Source: Chara braunii (lineage: Eukaryota > Streptophyta > Charophyceae > Charales > Characeae). From it: a stretch of 30,421 nt of DNA. Location: positions 4,007,238 to 4,037,658 of the forward strand of contig BFEA01000016.1 of the NCBI GenBank assembly GCA_003427395.1. Reading direction: 5' to 3'. The notes below the pieces were generated by a model. That model had not been told where the DNA came from and ran no database searches. It saw only the letters and a list, made by a program, of their open reading frames with translations. Both the position numbers and the translations under genes were made by a program. Positions 11,746 to 22,941 of the stretch are shown here, one piece after another; the stretch's first letter is position 1, and every line of letters starts with the position of its first letter.

Positions 11746-12086
11746 AAACTACTACCGGTAGGGTTCGGATTCCAATCCCACTTAGCAATACCAACAGCTC
11801 TTTGCCGGAGTCTGAGGAACTGCTGGAGGAGCGCTAAATGGTACCGGCGCTGCGACGGGCTCGTGGCGAGAGGGGTACCAGCCGGCCAAGGAACGAAGAG
11901 GTGACGACGTGTCTTCAACGGGAGAGCGCGGCTATGGCGTAAAGCCAATACGGTCAGCACTGGGCGAGGGAGAAACCTGTCACGGGGGGCAGCGTACCCC
12001 GTGTCTCGGAGGGCTTCTCACGGAGCTTGCCGCTTCTGGGTAGGCGACAACACTGATTTGAAGACAAGTACACCAACGAGTCAATA
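11746..12086. other. Non-coding spacer with a hairpin
   Basis: No gene seen. A short perfect inverted repeat, CACGGGG and CCCCGTG, lies near 11980-12003. A stretch GGTTCGGATTCC near 11763 resembles a Pol III B box, but no A box is placed correctly. Confidence 0.35.
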
Positions 12087-12206
12087 GGTTAGCGACCGGG
12101 ATGACGAAAGACTGACCGCAAAGGAACGGGGACGCAGTCAACAACAGGTTAGCGACCGGGATGACGTAAGACTGACCGCAAAGGAACGGGGACGCAGTCA
12201 ACAACA
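12087..12206. repeat. 60-bp tandem duplication
   Basis: Two adjacent 60-base units (12087-12146 and 12147-12206) begin GGTTAGCGACCGGGATGACG and differ at one base (GACGAAAG against GACGTAAG). It lies between LINEs B and C. The near identity indicates a recent duplication. Confidence 0.95.
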
Positions 12207-12477
12207 GGGTCAAAAGTGGTGCGACAAGAAGGGAGAAGGGCCGAGAGAGAACAACAAGGAAAGCAGGGACGGCAAGAGGGCGGCGAGGAGGTGCTTGGAA
12301 GAGAAAGGAGGCGGAAACGAAGAAGAGAAGCCGGAGCGCGACAAAAGCTGATACACAGCAAGAGCTACCGACTTTCGACATACAGCGCAAGCCATCGGGT
12401 CAAGTGCCCTCCTACCTTTGGGGCCCCGGGGTAATCCCCCCGGCGAAGGAGGAGGGAAAAGCCTGGAGGTAAGAGAT

Positions 12478-12785
12478 AAACCCCTCTAAAGACCTTGCGC
12501 CACCCCACCCCCCCCCGTCCCTAAGCTGAAGGATGCTTGCATGATTGACTGGATGATTGATGAAACAAGTAAGTCGGATGCGAATAAAAAATGAAGTGAC
12601 GGAATAGGACTGGAGACGGACGCTGGGGACACAGTGTGAGAAGTGAGTGATTGGTTAACTAAACCCCCTCCAAAGCCCTGAGCCGAAAGATGCTTGTATG
12701 ATCGACCGCCTGATCGACGAAATAATTAAGTCGGAATTGATTAAAAAATGAAGTGACGGAATAGGACTAGAGATGGACGATCTGG
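12478..12785. repeat. Imperfect direct repeat of about 125-150 bp, two copies
   Basis: Copies at about 12478-12625 and 12659-12785 share blocks such as GATGCTTG.ATGAT, AAGTCGGA and AAAAAATGAAGTGACGGAAT followed by AGGACT. They lie shortly upstream of LINE C ORF1. They could be promoter-like 5' UTR repeats of LINE C or simply older local duplications. Confidence 0.75.
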
Positions 12786-12796
12786 GTTGGGGGTCC

Positions 12797-12998
12797 TCAA
12801 CGGCACGGGAAGAGGAAGGATTGAAACAGCACGAGTATGTCGGCCGCGGGCAGGACGGGGGAACACAGTTGTGGATGGGTAAATAAGAACACACCCCAAC
12901 AAGGAATTCGAGGCAGGTGAACACGTGAACAGAAGTTACAACTGCGTCTATTTTTCTGCTTGCTCTCGGCAATCCCGGGACATCCACCCTTCTGCCAC
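12797..12998 (-). other. Possible Cys-Cys zinc-finger-like coding fragment, copy 2
   Basis: Minus-strand reading AESKQKNRRSCNFCSRVH, continuing LPRIPC, matches the fragment at 11649-11745 in pattern and order. It ends where LINE C begins. No recognisable catalytic domain follows, so the identity is not known. Confidence 0.3.
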
Positions 12999-13001
12999 AC
13001 T

Positions 13002-15959
13002 ATGACTCACCTAAAATGTGAAGCGAGAAAGAAAGGAAGATCACGCAGCACGATGATCTTCTACCATGGAGCCATGAGACACCCCGCGAAGAACACACGT
13101 GTACCCTCAGAGATGGCGAAAGGTCATACAGGGGAAACTGAACCCTCCCCTTCAGACCTACTAACTGATATCATCCAGCAACAGGAACTTGCCGAAGCGA
13201 AAAAGAGAATTCAATCTCAAGCCTCACCGGCATCTTCCCCTTCCTCATGGGCGAACAAAGTTAGGCCATACAGCAAGGAATCATTACTGGTAAAAAGGTC
13301 GAAGGAAGGAGAGGATTTCCAAGATCTGGAAATACCGTTGGGAAATCTCACAACAGCAGCAGCGTTCTTCCTCACCAAATTTCTCGCTGGTTCGGAGGAG
13401 AAGCTCATTACCAAAGGAGGGAAGCAATACCGGGTCAAAACACTCCCGGAGGAAAAGATTCAAACGCAAGATGAGCTATACACCCGTCATGCTAGTATGT
13501 GGGCGTTCTACGATGATGCGGCCTATAAATTGGCAAATGATAAGGTAGGTTGGATCAGGAAACGACTAGCGACCCTCAAAGGGTCGGAGGAAGGAGCGGT
13601 GGAATTTTTCCTAATCCAACCTATCTCATCAACAGTCTTCACTGTGATCTGCATGTTTGACTCTGACAAACGTACAATGGACTATTGGCGGAGCATTCGT
13701 TGCGACAGATCAGAGGTAAGGATTTTCCCCTGGTCCCCGCCTCGTAAGCAACGCCCAGAAGAGAAGAGGGACCAACTCATGGCCGACTACTACTGCGTGG
13801 AGTTTAGACACGTTCCGATTGAGATTCAGGGGGCTTTTGTGCCGGATTTGGCACAAAAATATAACATTGTCGATTTCATCGACCCCCTGCCCCCTCACGT
13901 GGCTCGGCGTGACGACTTCCTCATGATCGCCCCCGATCTCCCAAGAGGCCATGTGTTTTTCATCAACGACATCATCATCTTCCGGATAGGAGGGAGGGAA
14001 TTCAAGATCCACACGGCACACAAAACACGACCGTGGTGTTTTAAGTGTCGTTCCTACGGTCACCTCCTGATCGATCCGGAATAACCACATCATCCAGTAT
14101 GAAGAATCAGGGCCACGGGTCGATTGCTGCGAGACCCTTTCGTAACGACACGATGGAGAACAGTCGACCCGGGCCACGAGGGATGGGTATATATAGACGA
14201 CCTAAAGACGGGGGGGAACCGAGAGGGTGGGAATGGGAAAGAAAGGAACCACCAAATTGGGAAACAAAACCCACGGACCAATGGACCCCACCACGCTCAG
14301 TTGAGAAACACATGGAGGCACCTATCATTCCCAACCCCGCCCAGTCGGAAAAAGGGAAGAAAGGGGAGCCGGAACCACAAGATTTCACCCCCGGGCCGCA
14401 GGAATTAACCGAGATGTGGAAACAGCAGCCCTAAAAAAAACCGCTGCAGACCAAAAACATAGCAAAGAATCCCCTCCCAGCAAAGGACAACGAAGCCAGG
14501 AAAGGAAATGGCAACCGTTTCAAAGTGCTGGACAACATAAATGCAGAGGAACAAACCCTGCAGTTGCAAGAGAAAGAAAAGGAAAGGGATGAAGAAGCGG
14601 AAAAGGAGGGCGAAAGAAATCAGATCAGAGACAGAGAGAGGGGGGGAAAACAGGCCAACCATGGAAAAAAGGGGTGCAGAAAGGGGGAAACCTGGGCTGG
14701 CGACAGGTGGCAACGGGACAGGAAGGACAAGAACGGGACAGCAACTCGGCCCAAAAGGTGGGGGGGGACACTGGGATGCAAGGACCCTGGAAGGAAAAGG
14801 AAATTGAGAAATCCCTAACGAGAGTGGGAACAGAAAGGCAAGGTATGGTGGAGGCAAACGCAGAGACAATCAAAAGAGACAAGCCCCCCCTCGCAGCCAC
14901 CCCCCACCCAGAACAGGAGCAAAGCACAACAGCCGAAGACCCCTTTAGCCAGGCTTTCGGACCGCAACCCATGGACGTGGAACAACCAGAATGGCCACCC
15001 GAAATTGAAATGACGGATAGGGGCCCAGGGGGATGGGACCCACTACACGGGGAGGGAGACATGGAATCCAAACTGAGAAATCTGGCAGATTGGCTGATCC
15101 ACCAATTTCGACAGCAATACCCACATCACACAAGAACTCTGTGGGACGAGGGTTATGTTCAACTCTTCGCAATGATGGACAGGAGCTCCAGCTTGAAACA
15201 GATTTTGGATCTGGGCCCGCCAGAAGGAGCAAGTTGGCAACTAGTCTTATACAAAGTATGGAGCATTGTGCAGCAACAGTTCCAACCCCTGGTACATGAA
15301 ACCGGCACACAGTCCCCCTTCCCGAACATAGAGACAGAGGTACAAGCACAGACTGAGCAGACAGACCAGCCGCTGCAAATAGAACAACCCCCCCCACGCC
15401 TGCCTGACGAAACTTTGAAGGAAGGAACGACAGGGGAGGGTGTACTGAAAAGATCTAAACTACGCCACTTAATCGAAAAAGGACTCTACAGAGAAGATCC
15501 TGCACACAGCGATAAAGTGCTGGCCATTCCCATCCGGAAAAAAAAAACAGGTGGGAACTGGGATGCTCACCAGCAGAATCGGCGGATCCATATGCGCCTG
15601 CATACGGGGGGCTCACTCTACACGGGTGGCACCTGAAAAGAGAAGGGCCAATGCGGATCGATGAGGTTAAAAACTTCATAGCAAACAACTTCGAGCCAGG
15701 GGCTAAATCCACCCTCATCATAGCAGCAAAACATGTCAAGATTGCCTACAAGGATCTGTACATTTAGTTTGAAGGCAACAAGGAGGCAGGCCTGGTTTAG
15801 TACTCCCACGACATGTTACTAGAACCGCGGCAGCTCAAAGTAAAACCCAATGAGGTCTGGTCCGCTGAGGAACTGTTGGCCGCCCTATGCAAGCTGATGC
15901 GAATGGATGCTTTCAACGGGAATATCGAATGGGACCAGCTTCAGTGGCAGAACCTGTGA
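13002..15959 (+). pseudogene. LINE C ORF1 (gag-like, DUF4283-like plus knuckle), broken
   Basis: The first open segment runs to 14084. In-frame ATGs are at 13002, 13053 and 13113; I favour 13113 (MAKGHTGETEP). It holds the DUF4283-like domain (WAFYDDAAYK, FFLIQPISSTVFTVI, VRIFPWSP, YCVEFRHVPIEIQ, IDPLPPHVARRDDFLM) and the first half of a CCHC knuckle, CFKCRSYGH, after which the frame ends. The EGWVY motif of LINE A reappears in another frame at about 14176-14190. Segment 14674-15636 carries the middle domain (LADWLIHQFRQQYP, SSSLKQILDLGPPEGASW). After a frameshift near 15560 the C-terminal domain follows (VWSAEELLAALCKLM) with TAG stops, one at 15798-15800 where A and B have Trp. The ORF1 stop is TGA at 15957-15959. 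Confidence 0.85.
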
Positions 15960-15974
15960 GCATAACCAACACAA

Positions 15975-18900
15975 TGGCTATATGGCAGAAATAAAGTTTG
16001 GAAGCAAGTGCTACAGTTAGCTGATCTGGACCTGAGATCCATAAATGTAAATGGATTGGCGTCACAAAACAGGGACAAAAACCAAGCCTTGTGGGACCTC
16101 ATGCGGAGGTTGGGGGGAAGGGCCTGGCCAGACGTAGTGTGTGTGCAGGAAACCCACTTGATGGACACACCTGAACATCAGAGAGCGCACAACGACGCCT
16201 GGCCTTTCGAAGGGTACAGGGCACATACCCCGAGTCCCGGGCACGCGGGAGTAGCAATCTGGATACCGCCAGACTCGCGGTTTGAGGCAGTCTATTGGAA
16301 AACTGACAAGGAGGAAGGGAGATGGGCTATGGTGCTGGGAACATTAGAACTGGAAATGATATGTGTCCTGTCGATATATGCACCCAATTCCATAAGGGAA
16401 AGAAGGATCTTCTTTGAGAAAATCAAACAGATCCCTCCACCAAGCATCCCCATCATTTTAGCTGGAGATTTTAACGCTGCACCGGATCGGTGGCTGGACC
16501 GATGGAGGATTACCCCCTCCACAGCGCACAACACGGAAGAGGACGAGGGACTCTTAACTTAACTATGCGAAACGCTAGAAATCTTCGATACCTTTAGGAG
16601 AGTGCACCCCACCGGCAAGACATTCACCTGCATTAGAAACAACAGTCCCGAGCGACTTTCTAAATCAAGAATCGACTTGATCCTTGCCTCACACGAACTT
16701 GCAGGAGGGTTAACAGTACCGACAATACTACCCCTAAGCCCCTTTTCCCGGCTTGGACCACAAAATGTGCATAGCTGTGTTCACCTTTCCTAGACGGCCG
16801 GATAAAGGGCCGAGGTTCTACAAACTCAACACTTCACTCCTCAAGCTCCGCTCCTTCCGAGACTACTTAGCCCAAAGCTGGCAGTATTGGAAGGAGAGGA
16901 GGTCGGAACTGAACTCACAAATCGCCTGGTTTAATAATGGCCTTTTTTTATCACCAGAAAATGCAAAGAATACTCCAAAAGTGTGGCAGCACAACGCTTT
17001 CAACAAGAATTTGAAATTATGCAGCAATTTTTCGATCTCGAACAGCAAGAAAATTCGCATGTACAGGAACAAAGAAGCCCGACACTCCAGCACCAAATCG
17101 AGAACCTCCAAACCCGGCTGTCACAACACGCGCAATACAGATGGCAAGGAACCAGAATACGGGGAAGATTAACAACTCACACGACCGAAGGAACGATCGA
17201 TTCCCGCTTTTCTAACTTAGCCAAAGCACAAATAAAACGTGCTACGATCGAAGCTCTCTATGATCCGGATGAACCAGAGGGGATGCCAACGTTGACAACA
17301 GCCCGCTGCATGAAGATCACACGGGACTTCTTCAAGGATCTATTCTCAACCCACATTGATATCGCAGACAATGATACACGACACAGAATGATAGACGACT
17401 TCCTACTCCCTATGGAAAAAAGACTCTCCCAGAAACAACGCGATCAATTGGAGGCCCCCCTCTCCAAACAAGAAATATGGACTGCACTCCTACAGATGAA
17501 GGAAGAAAAAACGCCCGGAATGGACAGTCTCCCTAAAGAGTTTTGGGAAACCTCCTTGGATTTTATGAGCGCAGATCTAATGGAGTACTATAACGAGGTT
17601 TGGAAAGGCGCTGAGATGGGGGAGATGGTAGGGCAAGGGGTGCTGACCTTACTGTATAAAAAGGGGCACAAATTAGATATCAAAAATTATTACGTTACTC
17701 ACAGTCGTCTACAAGATGTTAGCCAAAGTTTTGGCCAACAGGATGATTCCAGTACTGGAGGACATTATTCACCCGTCTCAGACTAGATTCATGCAGAACA
17801 GAGACATACAGGAAAATGTTCTGCTAGTGCATGAAATACTACAGTTGACCGGGCACTCCCAGCACAACGTCGTGATCATCTTCATAGACTTTGAGAAGGC
17901 CTACGACCACGTAGACTGACTTTTTCTTGAAAAATGTCTGGAGAAGATGAATTTCAGACCGCACTTCAGAAGATGAGTCAGAATCCTCCACCAGAACGCA
18001 ACGACATGCATACAGGTCAATGGGTCATTGGGACCCCCCATTCGACTGGAACGGTCGGTGCGTCAGGGGGATCCTATCGCCCCCTTCTTATTTTTGATCA
18101 TTATGGAAGCCCTGACGACAAACTTGCGGGCAAACAAGGATATCTCTAGAATCCGGGTCTCCCACATCCCTGAAGAAGCGGTCCCGGTATGCTCCCTGTT
18201 TGCCGATGACCTAACGATAATGGTGGAGGCAACTCGGCAAAATATGGAGGAAATTCACCACATGATGGACAAATTTGCACAAATCTCTGATATGAAAATA
18301 AACTGGGGCAGCAAAACACAGGCTGGTGGATCCACTACCAAAGCGGCCGGCCCCCAGAGACACCAAGAATTAGGTGGTTACCGCTGGAGGCACCCCTACG
18401 AATTCTAGGGATAACCATGACTGCACAAGGCAAACCAACCACAAATGATGCATGGATCAGCACCCCGGCCTTGAACAAATTGTCTGAATGGAAAAACAAA
18501 CACACGTCAATCTTTGGGCGGGCCCTGATTCTAAACAATGTGGTCTTTGCATCCCTCTGGTATAAATCTCTTCTCTGGCCCCTAAGCAAAAGGGCGTTAA
18601 AGGAATTGAAATCCAAGGCAACCGCCTTCCTTTGGCGAGGAGACAGCGAATGCACGCACGTGATCAGCAGGGTAGCATGGGATTCAGTCACACAACCGAA
18701 GGTAGGCGGTGGACTAGGGATCATCGACCCGACCATACAAAGTCAAGCGTTGCCACGTCAGTGGATCAAAAATCTGATCTTCTCGCCCCGAAGCCCCTGA
18801 CCCCCCCTGGCCTTAGAACACCTGTCCCGTCTAGCACCGGAAACCCCCCGAGGGACCCACTCGCTGAGATGGATAGACAACAAGTTCAGGGCAATCCCGC

Positions 18901-20904
18901 GGAGGCTACCGAGGAGGCTGCCAGACCAGCAATACGGAGGGGAGCAGACGGGACGGCAAGAAGATGAGTTCTGGCCGGACCTACTTAAAACCTGGCGCAG
19001 ACTCCCGCTTCCTGACAGACCAGACCCGGACCGTTGGGAGGAGGTCTTCCGCAAGCCCCTCTTTGGGAACAAAGGGATCACGGACACGCAAGGACGGGTA
19101 ATGATGTGCTCGGCTTCTCCATGGGAAGGCTGGGTAAAACGGGGGATCCTTCGAGTGGGAGACCTATGGGACTGCGAGAGAAAAAACTGGAAGGGGATAG
19201 AACAACTGAGAGCAACACTCCGATACTGTCATCACGCAGAGCGTCACTTAGATCAGATAATTGAAAGTATCCCCTTGGCATGGTACCAAATACTGAGACA
19301 AGGACCATCAATAAAAGAAGGGGACTGGGTAGCCCGCNTTGGACTAACAGGAAAGGTTGGTAGAGTACATATGACAGACACACAAAAAGCCTTGACAGAA
19401 TACTACANTGTAGGACACAAGGGCACCCTCCAAGAAAGTAGAGACCCCTTCCAATGGGTGGACAAAACAGAGCTAATCAGAACCAGAGTGCTGGATGAAG
19501 GAAAGGGATGGTCAGCCTTCTATCCAGACAAAGACANTCGGGACCTGCCTTTTGACCCGGAAGAGTGGCNTTGGAAACTCCCACAAGGACAATCAGGGCA
19601 TACCCCGAAATGGCTNTATTTACACAAACTGACAGTCAAATCCACTTACAGAATGCTACGGCCCAAACGACACCTGAGGGACCAAATAAATGACCGTTGG
19701 GCCAGACATCTAAATGTGGACATCAATCTTCTCAANNNNNNNNNNNNNNNNNNNNNNNNNNNNNNNNNNNNNNNNNNNNNNNNNNNNNNNNNNNNNNNNN
19801 NNNNNNNNNNNNNNNNNNNNNNNNNNNNNNNNNNNNNNNNNNNNNNNNNNNNNNNNNNNNNNNNNNNNNNNNNNNNNNNNNNNNNNNNNNNNNNNNNNNN
19901 NNNNNNNNNNNNNNNNNNNNNNNNNNNNNNNNNNNNNNNNNNNNNNNNNNNNNNNNNNNNNNNNNNNNNNNNNNNNNNNNNNNNNNNNNNNNNNNNNNNN
20001 NNNNNNNNNNNNNNNNNNNNNNNNNNNNNNNNNNNNNNNNNNNNNNNNNNNNNNNNNNNNNNNNNNNNNNNNNNNNNNNNNNNNNNNNNNNNNNNNNNNN
20101 NNNNNNNNNNNNNNNNNNNNNNNNNNNNNNNNNNNNNNNNNNNNNNNNNNNNNNNNNNNNNNNNNNNNNNNNNNNNNNNNNNNNNNNNNNNNNNNNNNNN
20201 NNNNNGAATAACTGGCTGGTTGACCGTACACACTTGGAACAGAGGGGGGAATTGTTACCATGGTGCAAACGCTGCTCTAATTGCTTCCCGTCACACAAGA
20301 GGGCTGAGACAATCGAACACGTGTTCATGCAGTGCCCGATTGCCCAGTTCATTTGGAGAAGTTGGGAACGTATCTGAAAGAAGATGGGAACCTCAGCCCC
20401 CTGACCCTGGTCATGGCAGACGATACTGGCAGGTCACTGGCGACCAGTAGAAGATACCTCCACCTTCGAAGACAATATGTTCAGATTAGGGAGACGGGCA
20501 GTGTTATGGGCCTCATGGTGGCAACGATGCCTGCTTGCTCTAGATAAAATCCAAATAGATTCAGCAGAAATCATGGAACAAATAAAACAACAGATCCAGA
20601 TGGAAATAACACAAAAATGGCAAACTTTGAAGCCACAACTCAGAAAAAGGACATCAAGAAAGCAATCACTTCTTTCTGCCAGGAGTGGTTAGGAGGGGCA
20701 AGGGGAGGATGGATAGCAGAGGTAAAATGGAGCGGGGACGACGACAGCTTAGACGACCACCAAGACTTAGAAAGGAAGAGGGACTATAAACTGCTGTTTA
20801 AAGACTGGCTGAATATTGAACCCTCATTTCCCCTATGCCCCCCTGCTACCTTCCTGGACCCCTTCCCGCCCCACCCCCTTTCCCTGACTGAGTACGTCAC
20901 ATAA
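15975..20904 (+). pseudogene. LINE C ORF2 (endonuclease-reverse transcriptase), multiply broken and gapped
   Basis: The N-terminus reads YGRNKVWKQ, matching YNKDKEW of A and B, but no in-frame ATG remains. Endonuclease: 16008-16562 (SINVNGL, QETHLMD, LAGDFNAAPD), a TAA, then SRIDLI and a frameshift near 16750 before GLDHKMCIAV. Reverse transcriptase: 16983 to about 17700 and 17716-17919, with FIDFEKAYDHVD from 17881, then TGA at 17917-17919 and another TGA at 17974-17976 (LINE B has Trp there). VRQGDPIAPFLF follows at about 18058, and FADD at 18199-18210. The segment 18417-18800 contains SRVAWDSVTQPKVGGGLGI, typical of plant LINEs. Segment 19101-19735 runs into the N gap. After it, WCKRC ... 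ETIEHVFMQC (about 20261-20337) is a zf-RVT-like motif. The C-terminal piece, 20617-20904 (EWLGGARGGW, DPFPPHPLSL), gives the natural end of ORF2. Confidence 0.85.
19736..20205. other. Assembly gap, 470 Ns
   Basis: An unbroken run of N inside LINE C ORF2, with five single Ns just upstream (19339-19617). Comparison with LINE B suggests the missing sequence is the ORF2 segment between KSTYRMLRPK and the zf-RVT-like motif. LINE B has under 100 bases there, so the gap length is probably not real or conceals an insertion. Confidence 0.95.
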
Positions 20905-21393
20905 AGGAAAAGAGGTGGCAGTCCGGTGCCCCCCGGACACGACCACACGCACGGGTGACAGGTGGCAGCCTAGGGACAATTCAACGATAACCCCCCTAGG
21001 GAGGGAGGGAGGTCAGACTGTAGAGGCAAGAGCAGAAGCAACAGTCCTCTTGGCAGTTGCAGTTTCAGTCCTATTAACAAGCCGATCAGAGTTCATGAAC
21101 TACGACAAGAGTAGAAGCAACAGCCTTCTTGGCAGCTTTGGCAGCTTCGGTTCTATTACAAATCTCATTTCAATCTGAGTTCATGAACTACAACATAGCT
21201 ACAGCACAGGGGGAAGGAAGGACTAATGCATACGTGACGAATCTGGCGCCGAACTCAGGCGAAGAGGTCTGCCCATTCTCCCAACACCCTGCTTGGTCAA
21301 TCCCCTGGACTCCAGGGTAATCAATGCTGGCAGGAATTCTCCACCACTATGTCCCAGACAATTCCATATGATTTCAATCTTTGGTTGGTGTAA
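20905..21393 (+). other. Presumed 3' UTR of LINE C with an imperfect tandem duplication
   Basis: No coding sequence is seen. Two related units, about 21027-21100 and 21112-21195, share AGAAGCAACAG.C.TCTTGGCAG near their starts and GAGTTCATGAACTAC at their ends, with a period of roughly 85-95 bases. They may be a 3' UTR repeat of this LINE family or a local duplication. Confidence 0.6.
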
Positions 21394-21532
21394 GGGACGC
21401 TGGACCCGTTTTCCAGCAGGTGTTGCTCCCCACCAATAGATGGAGCCCCCCTCAAGTGTTAGTGGTGTCTGCTTTTACCAGCACCACTAACACCGACAGG
21501 GAGTTTTTTCAAAAAAAATAAATAAAAAAAAA
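21394..21532 (+). mobile_element. GGGACGCTGG short poly-A retroposon, copy 2
   Basis: Starts GGGACGCTGGACCCG and ends in an A-rich tail (21511-21532) preceded by TTTTTTC. The head hairpin is GCTGGA/TCCAGC. The block CTCCCCACCAATAGATGGAG follows, with flanking GCTCC/GGAGC pairing. Then comes a perfect 12-bp stem (GTGTTAGTGGTG/CACCACTAACAC) around the loop CTTTTAC closed by CTG/CAG. No clear target-site duplication. It immediately follows the LINE C 3' UTR in the same orientation. Confidence 0.8.
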
Positions 21533-21782
21533 TACTGCCGCGTCCAGGTAGACAGACAGAGAACCTTCCCCAGCCTGATGAGCGTTATTCGTGAATATAA
21601 GTGAAAGCTACGATGGGTGGTGCACGTGTTTGGCGGGCGTACTTCCCAACAGACTTCTAAACGGGCTGCCCTTTGGACATATGTTTTTAACTTTTTTTTG
21701 TATTTTTTTTCTCACTCGTGCTTGCTGGTGCTAACCAACCTCGGGGCCATGTCCCACCTCTCAAGGTTTAGTTCGGGTTTCG
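21533..21782. other. Non-coding spacer, no gene recognised
   Basis: T-rich stretches lie near 21690-21710. Nothing coding or repetitive could be supported. Confidence 0.4.
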
Positions 21783-21866
21783 AGTATACACGGCTCCTTT
21801 TTTTCCTTTTTTTTTTTTGATAAAAAAAAGTCCAGGGTGTTGTAGAGGTCGGTTTCCGGACCCACG
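21783..21866 (-). repeat. Retroposon 3' tail (second poly-A family), copy 1
   Basis: On the minus strand, AACCGACCTCTACAACACCC is followed by TGGAC, a T-run, ATC and an A-rich tail (T-run at about 21797-21818 on the plus strand). The same order, ACCGGCCTCTACAACACCC, TGGGC, T-run, ATT, A-rich tail, occurs on the plus strand at 27343-27412. This identifies a second retroposed family. Its head is not defined. Confidence 0.6.
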
Positions 21867-21919
21867 ACAGGTACCTATCTACAGTCAGCAACTAATTTAT
21901 GGGACCCAGACCATCCTAT

Positions 21920-21995
21920 CTTGGAGGATCCCCCTCAGACAGCCCCTACTGCAGGTTCCCCAACGATTTCCTCCACCAGAGTCTGTCTACTAACA
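21920..21995. repeat. Dispersed repeat, copy 1
   Basis: The block GGATCCCCCTCAGACAGCCC, followed by CTACTGCAGGTTCCCCAACG, reappears with substitutions at about 23768-23835 (GGATCCCTTAAGACAATCCC, CTACTGTAGGTTCCCCACTG), including the downstream TCCTCCA.CAGAG..TGTC. Confidence 0.7.
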
Positions 21996-22001
21996 GCCCT
22001 C

Positions 22002-22258
22002 TTTTTTTTTTTTTTTTTTTTAACTTCGCATGTGGGAAAACCTACTTAACGAGGTGATAAGAGCACCCCCGGTAAGTAGGCCCCTGCGTCGAAGACTCCA
22101 TCTATTGGTGGGGAGCTGCACCTGCTGGAAATTGGTTCCAGCGTCCCTATACAAGATATGATGTGCATCAGCTGGAAATCGGGTCCAGCGTCGCTATTCA
22201 GTGATATGAGGAAATATCATTGTGATGTGTATGAGCTGGAATTCGGGACCAGCCTCCC
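22002..22258 (-). mobile_element. GGGACGCTGG short poly-A retroposon, copy 3, with three head modules
   Basis: The A-tail is the T-run at 22002-22021. On the minus strand the 3' part matches copies 1 and 2 (CTCCCCACCAATAGATGGAG), followed by a hairpin with CCTACTTACC/GTTAAGTAGG arms and loop CTCTTAT closed by GTG/CAC. Upstream are three tandem heads, each with the hairpin GCTGG-x-CC...CCAGC, starting at about 22258, 22193 and 22147. They are separated by spacers containing CACATCA-type sequence. The outermost head begins GGGAGGCTGGTCCC. Copies 1 and 2 have only one head. Confidence 0.75.
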
Positions 22259-22499
22259 TATTATGTGTTCACACCAACATCTCAGAAAAGAGCCGAGGCA
22301 TTGATTACTTCCCTGCGTAAGGGTAGGATTGACCTCCAACTCTAATGTACTCTAATTACCATGTATTCCCTACCTCCAAGTGTAGCATGGCGTACACGTG
22401 TACAAAAAAATGCATGTGAAAATGGTAAAAATGAAAAAAGCCATCTATCAAGGTAACAAACATATGTAAAATCAGGAGACTCAGAGTCTAAAAATTACT

Positions 22500-22721
22500 T
22501 CAAAAGACAGCAATCCTAGCGACCCCTCGACCATTACCCACCCCACCCACTGAGACAGTCCATGCTCCGTCGGCTGTAATCAATAGGGGGCAATCAACCA
22601 CCCAATCCCCTCGCGAGGCCAAACTTCGGAGCATGGACGAAAGTAAAGCCATGCTGACCTCGCGGGGTGAAAAAATGAAATTCGCCCAAACCTCCGCAAA
22701 TTCCAACTGAGCTGCCTCCAT
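22500..22721 (-). other. Short open frame, possible downstream piece of the 22954-23748 coding segment
   Basis: A 73-codon ATG frame (MEAAQLEFAEVWANFIF ... GDWVVDCPLLITADGAW) has a protein-like composition. It lies on the same strand as, and downstream of, the unknown open segment, past the inserted short retroposon. The frame differs from the one that would continue directly from that segment, so a frameshift or intron would be needed to join them. No family is recognised. Confidence 0.25.
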
Positions 22722-22810
22722 GCTGACGAAGATTGAGCGTTGCCGCTGTAGCAGACAACACTGTCCTTAGTGCTGGTGTCTGCGATCGCAATTGCCAGCC
22801 TGTCTGCCTC

Positions 22811-22941
22811 TTTTTTTTTTCTTTTTTTTTTTTTTTGAAAAAAACAAGCTCCATCTATTGGTGGGGAAACCGGGTCCAGTGTCCCATAGATACAACGATA
22901 TCATCACAAATTGGCACAAACTGGGAACCGGGCCCAGCATC
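22811..22941 (-). mobile_element. GGGACGCTGG short poly-A retroposon, copy 4, with 12-bp target-site duplication
   Basis: The element is flanked by perfect 12-base direct repeats CCTGTCTGCCTC at 22799-22810 and 22942-22953. The T-run (A-tail of the minus strand) starts immediately after the first repeat, and the head GGGATGCTGGGCCCGG starts immediately at the other. This defines both ends and shows target-primed insertion. It has two head modules. The second is fused directly to CCCCACCAATAGATGGAGC, so the second half of that head and the long hairpin are deleted. TTTTTTTC precedes the A-tail, as in copy 2. It interrupts an open reading frame. Confidence 0.9.

Larger units (their letters stand above)
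13002..21393 (+). mobile_element. LINE C, non-LTR retrotransposon, decayed, with assembly gap
   Basis: This is the longest LINE copy: ORF1 (about 13002-15959), ORF2 (about 15975-20904) and a presumed 3' UTR to about 21393. It is head to head with LINE B across a spacer of about 2 kb. It is the only copy here with the N-terminal half of ORF1 and the ORF2 end both present. No poly-A of its own is seen: the next A-tail belongs to the short element that starts at 21394. The 5' boundary is not defined and may include the repeats at 12087-12785. Confidence 0.8.

Noticed and set aside
11980-12434. Overlapping hydrophobic open frames in the B-C spacer
   Set aside because: They cross the 60-bp duplication, have no domain pattern and no counterpart elsewhere.
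21242-21262. TGGCGCCGAACTCAGG resembling a tRNA-Lys primer binding site of an LTR element
   Set aside because: No LTRs, polypurine tract or gag-pol lie around it, and the match is incomplete.
21575-21625. CTGATGAG ... GAA resembling a hammerhead ribozyme core
   Set aside because: The CGAAAC strand and a cleavage triplet with supporting stems are not present.
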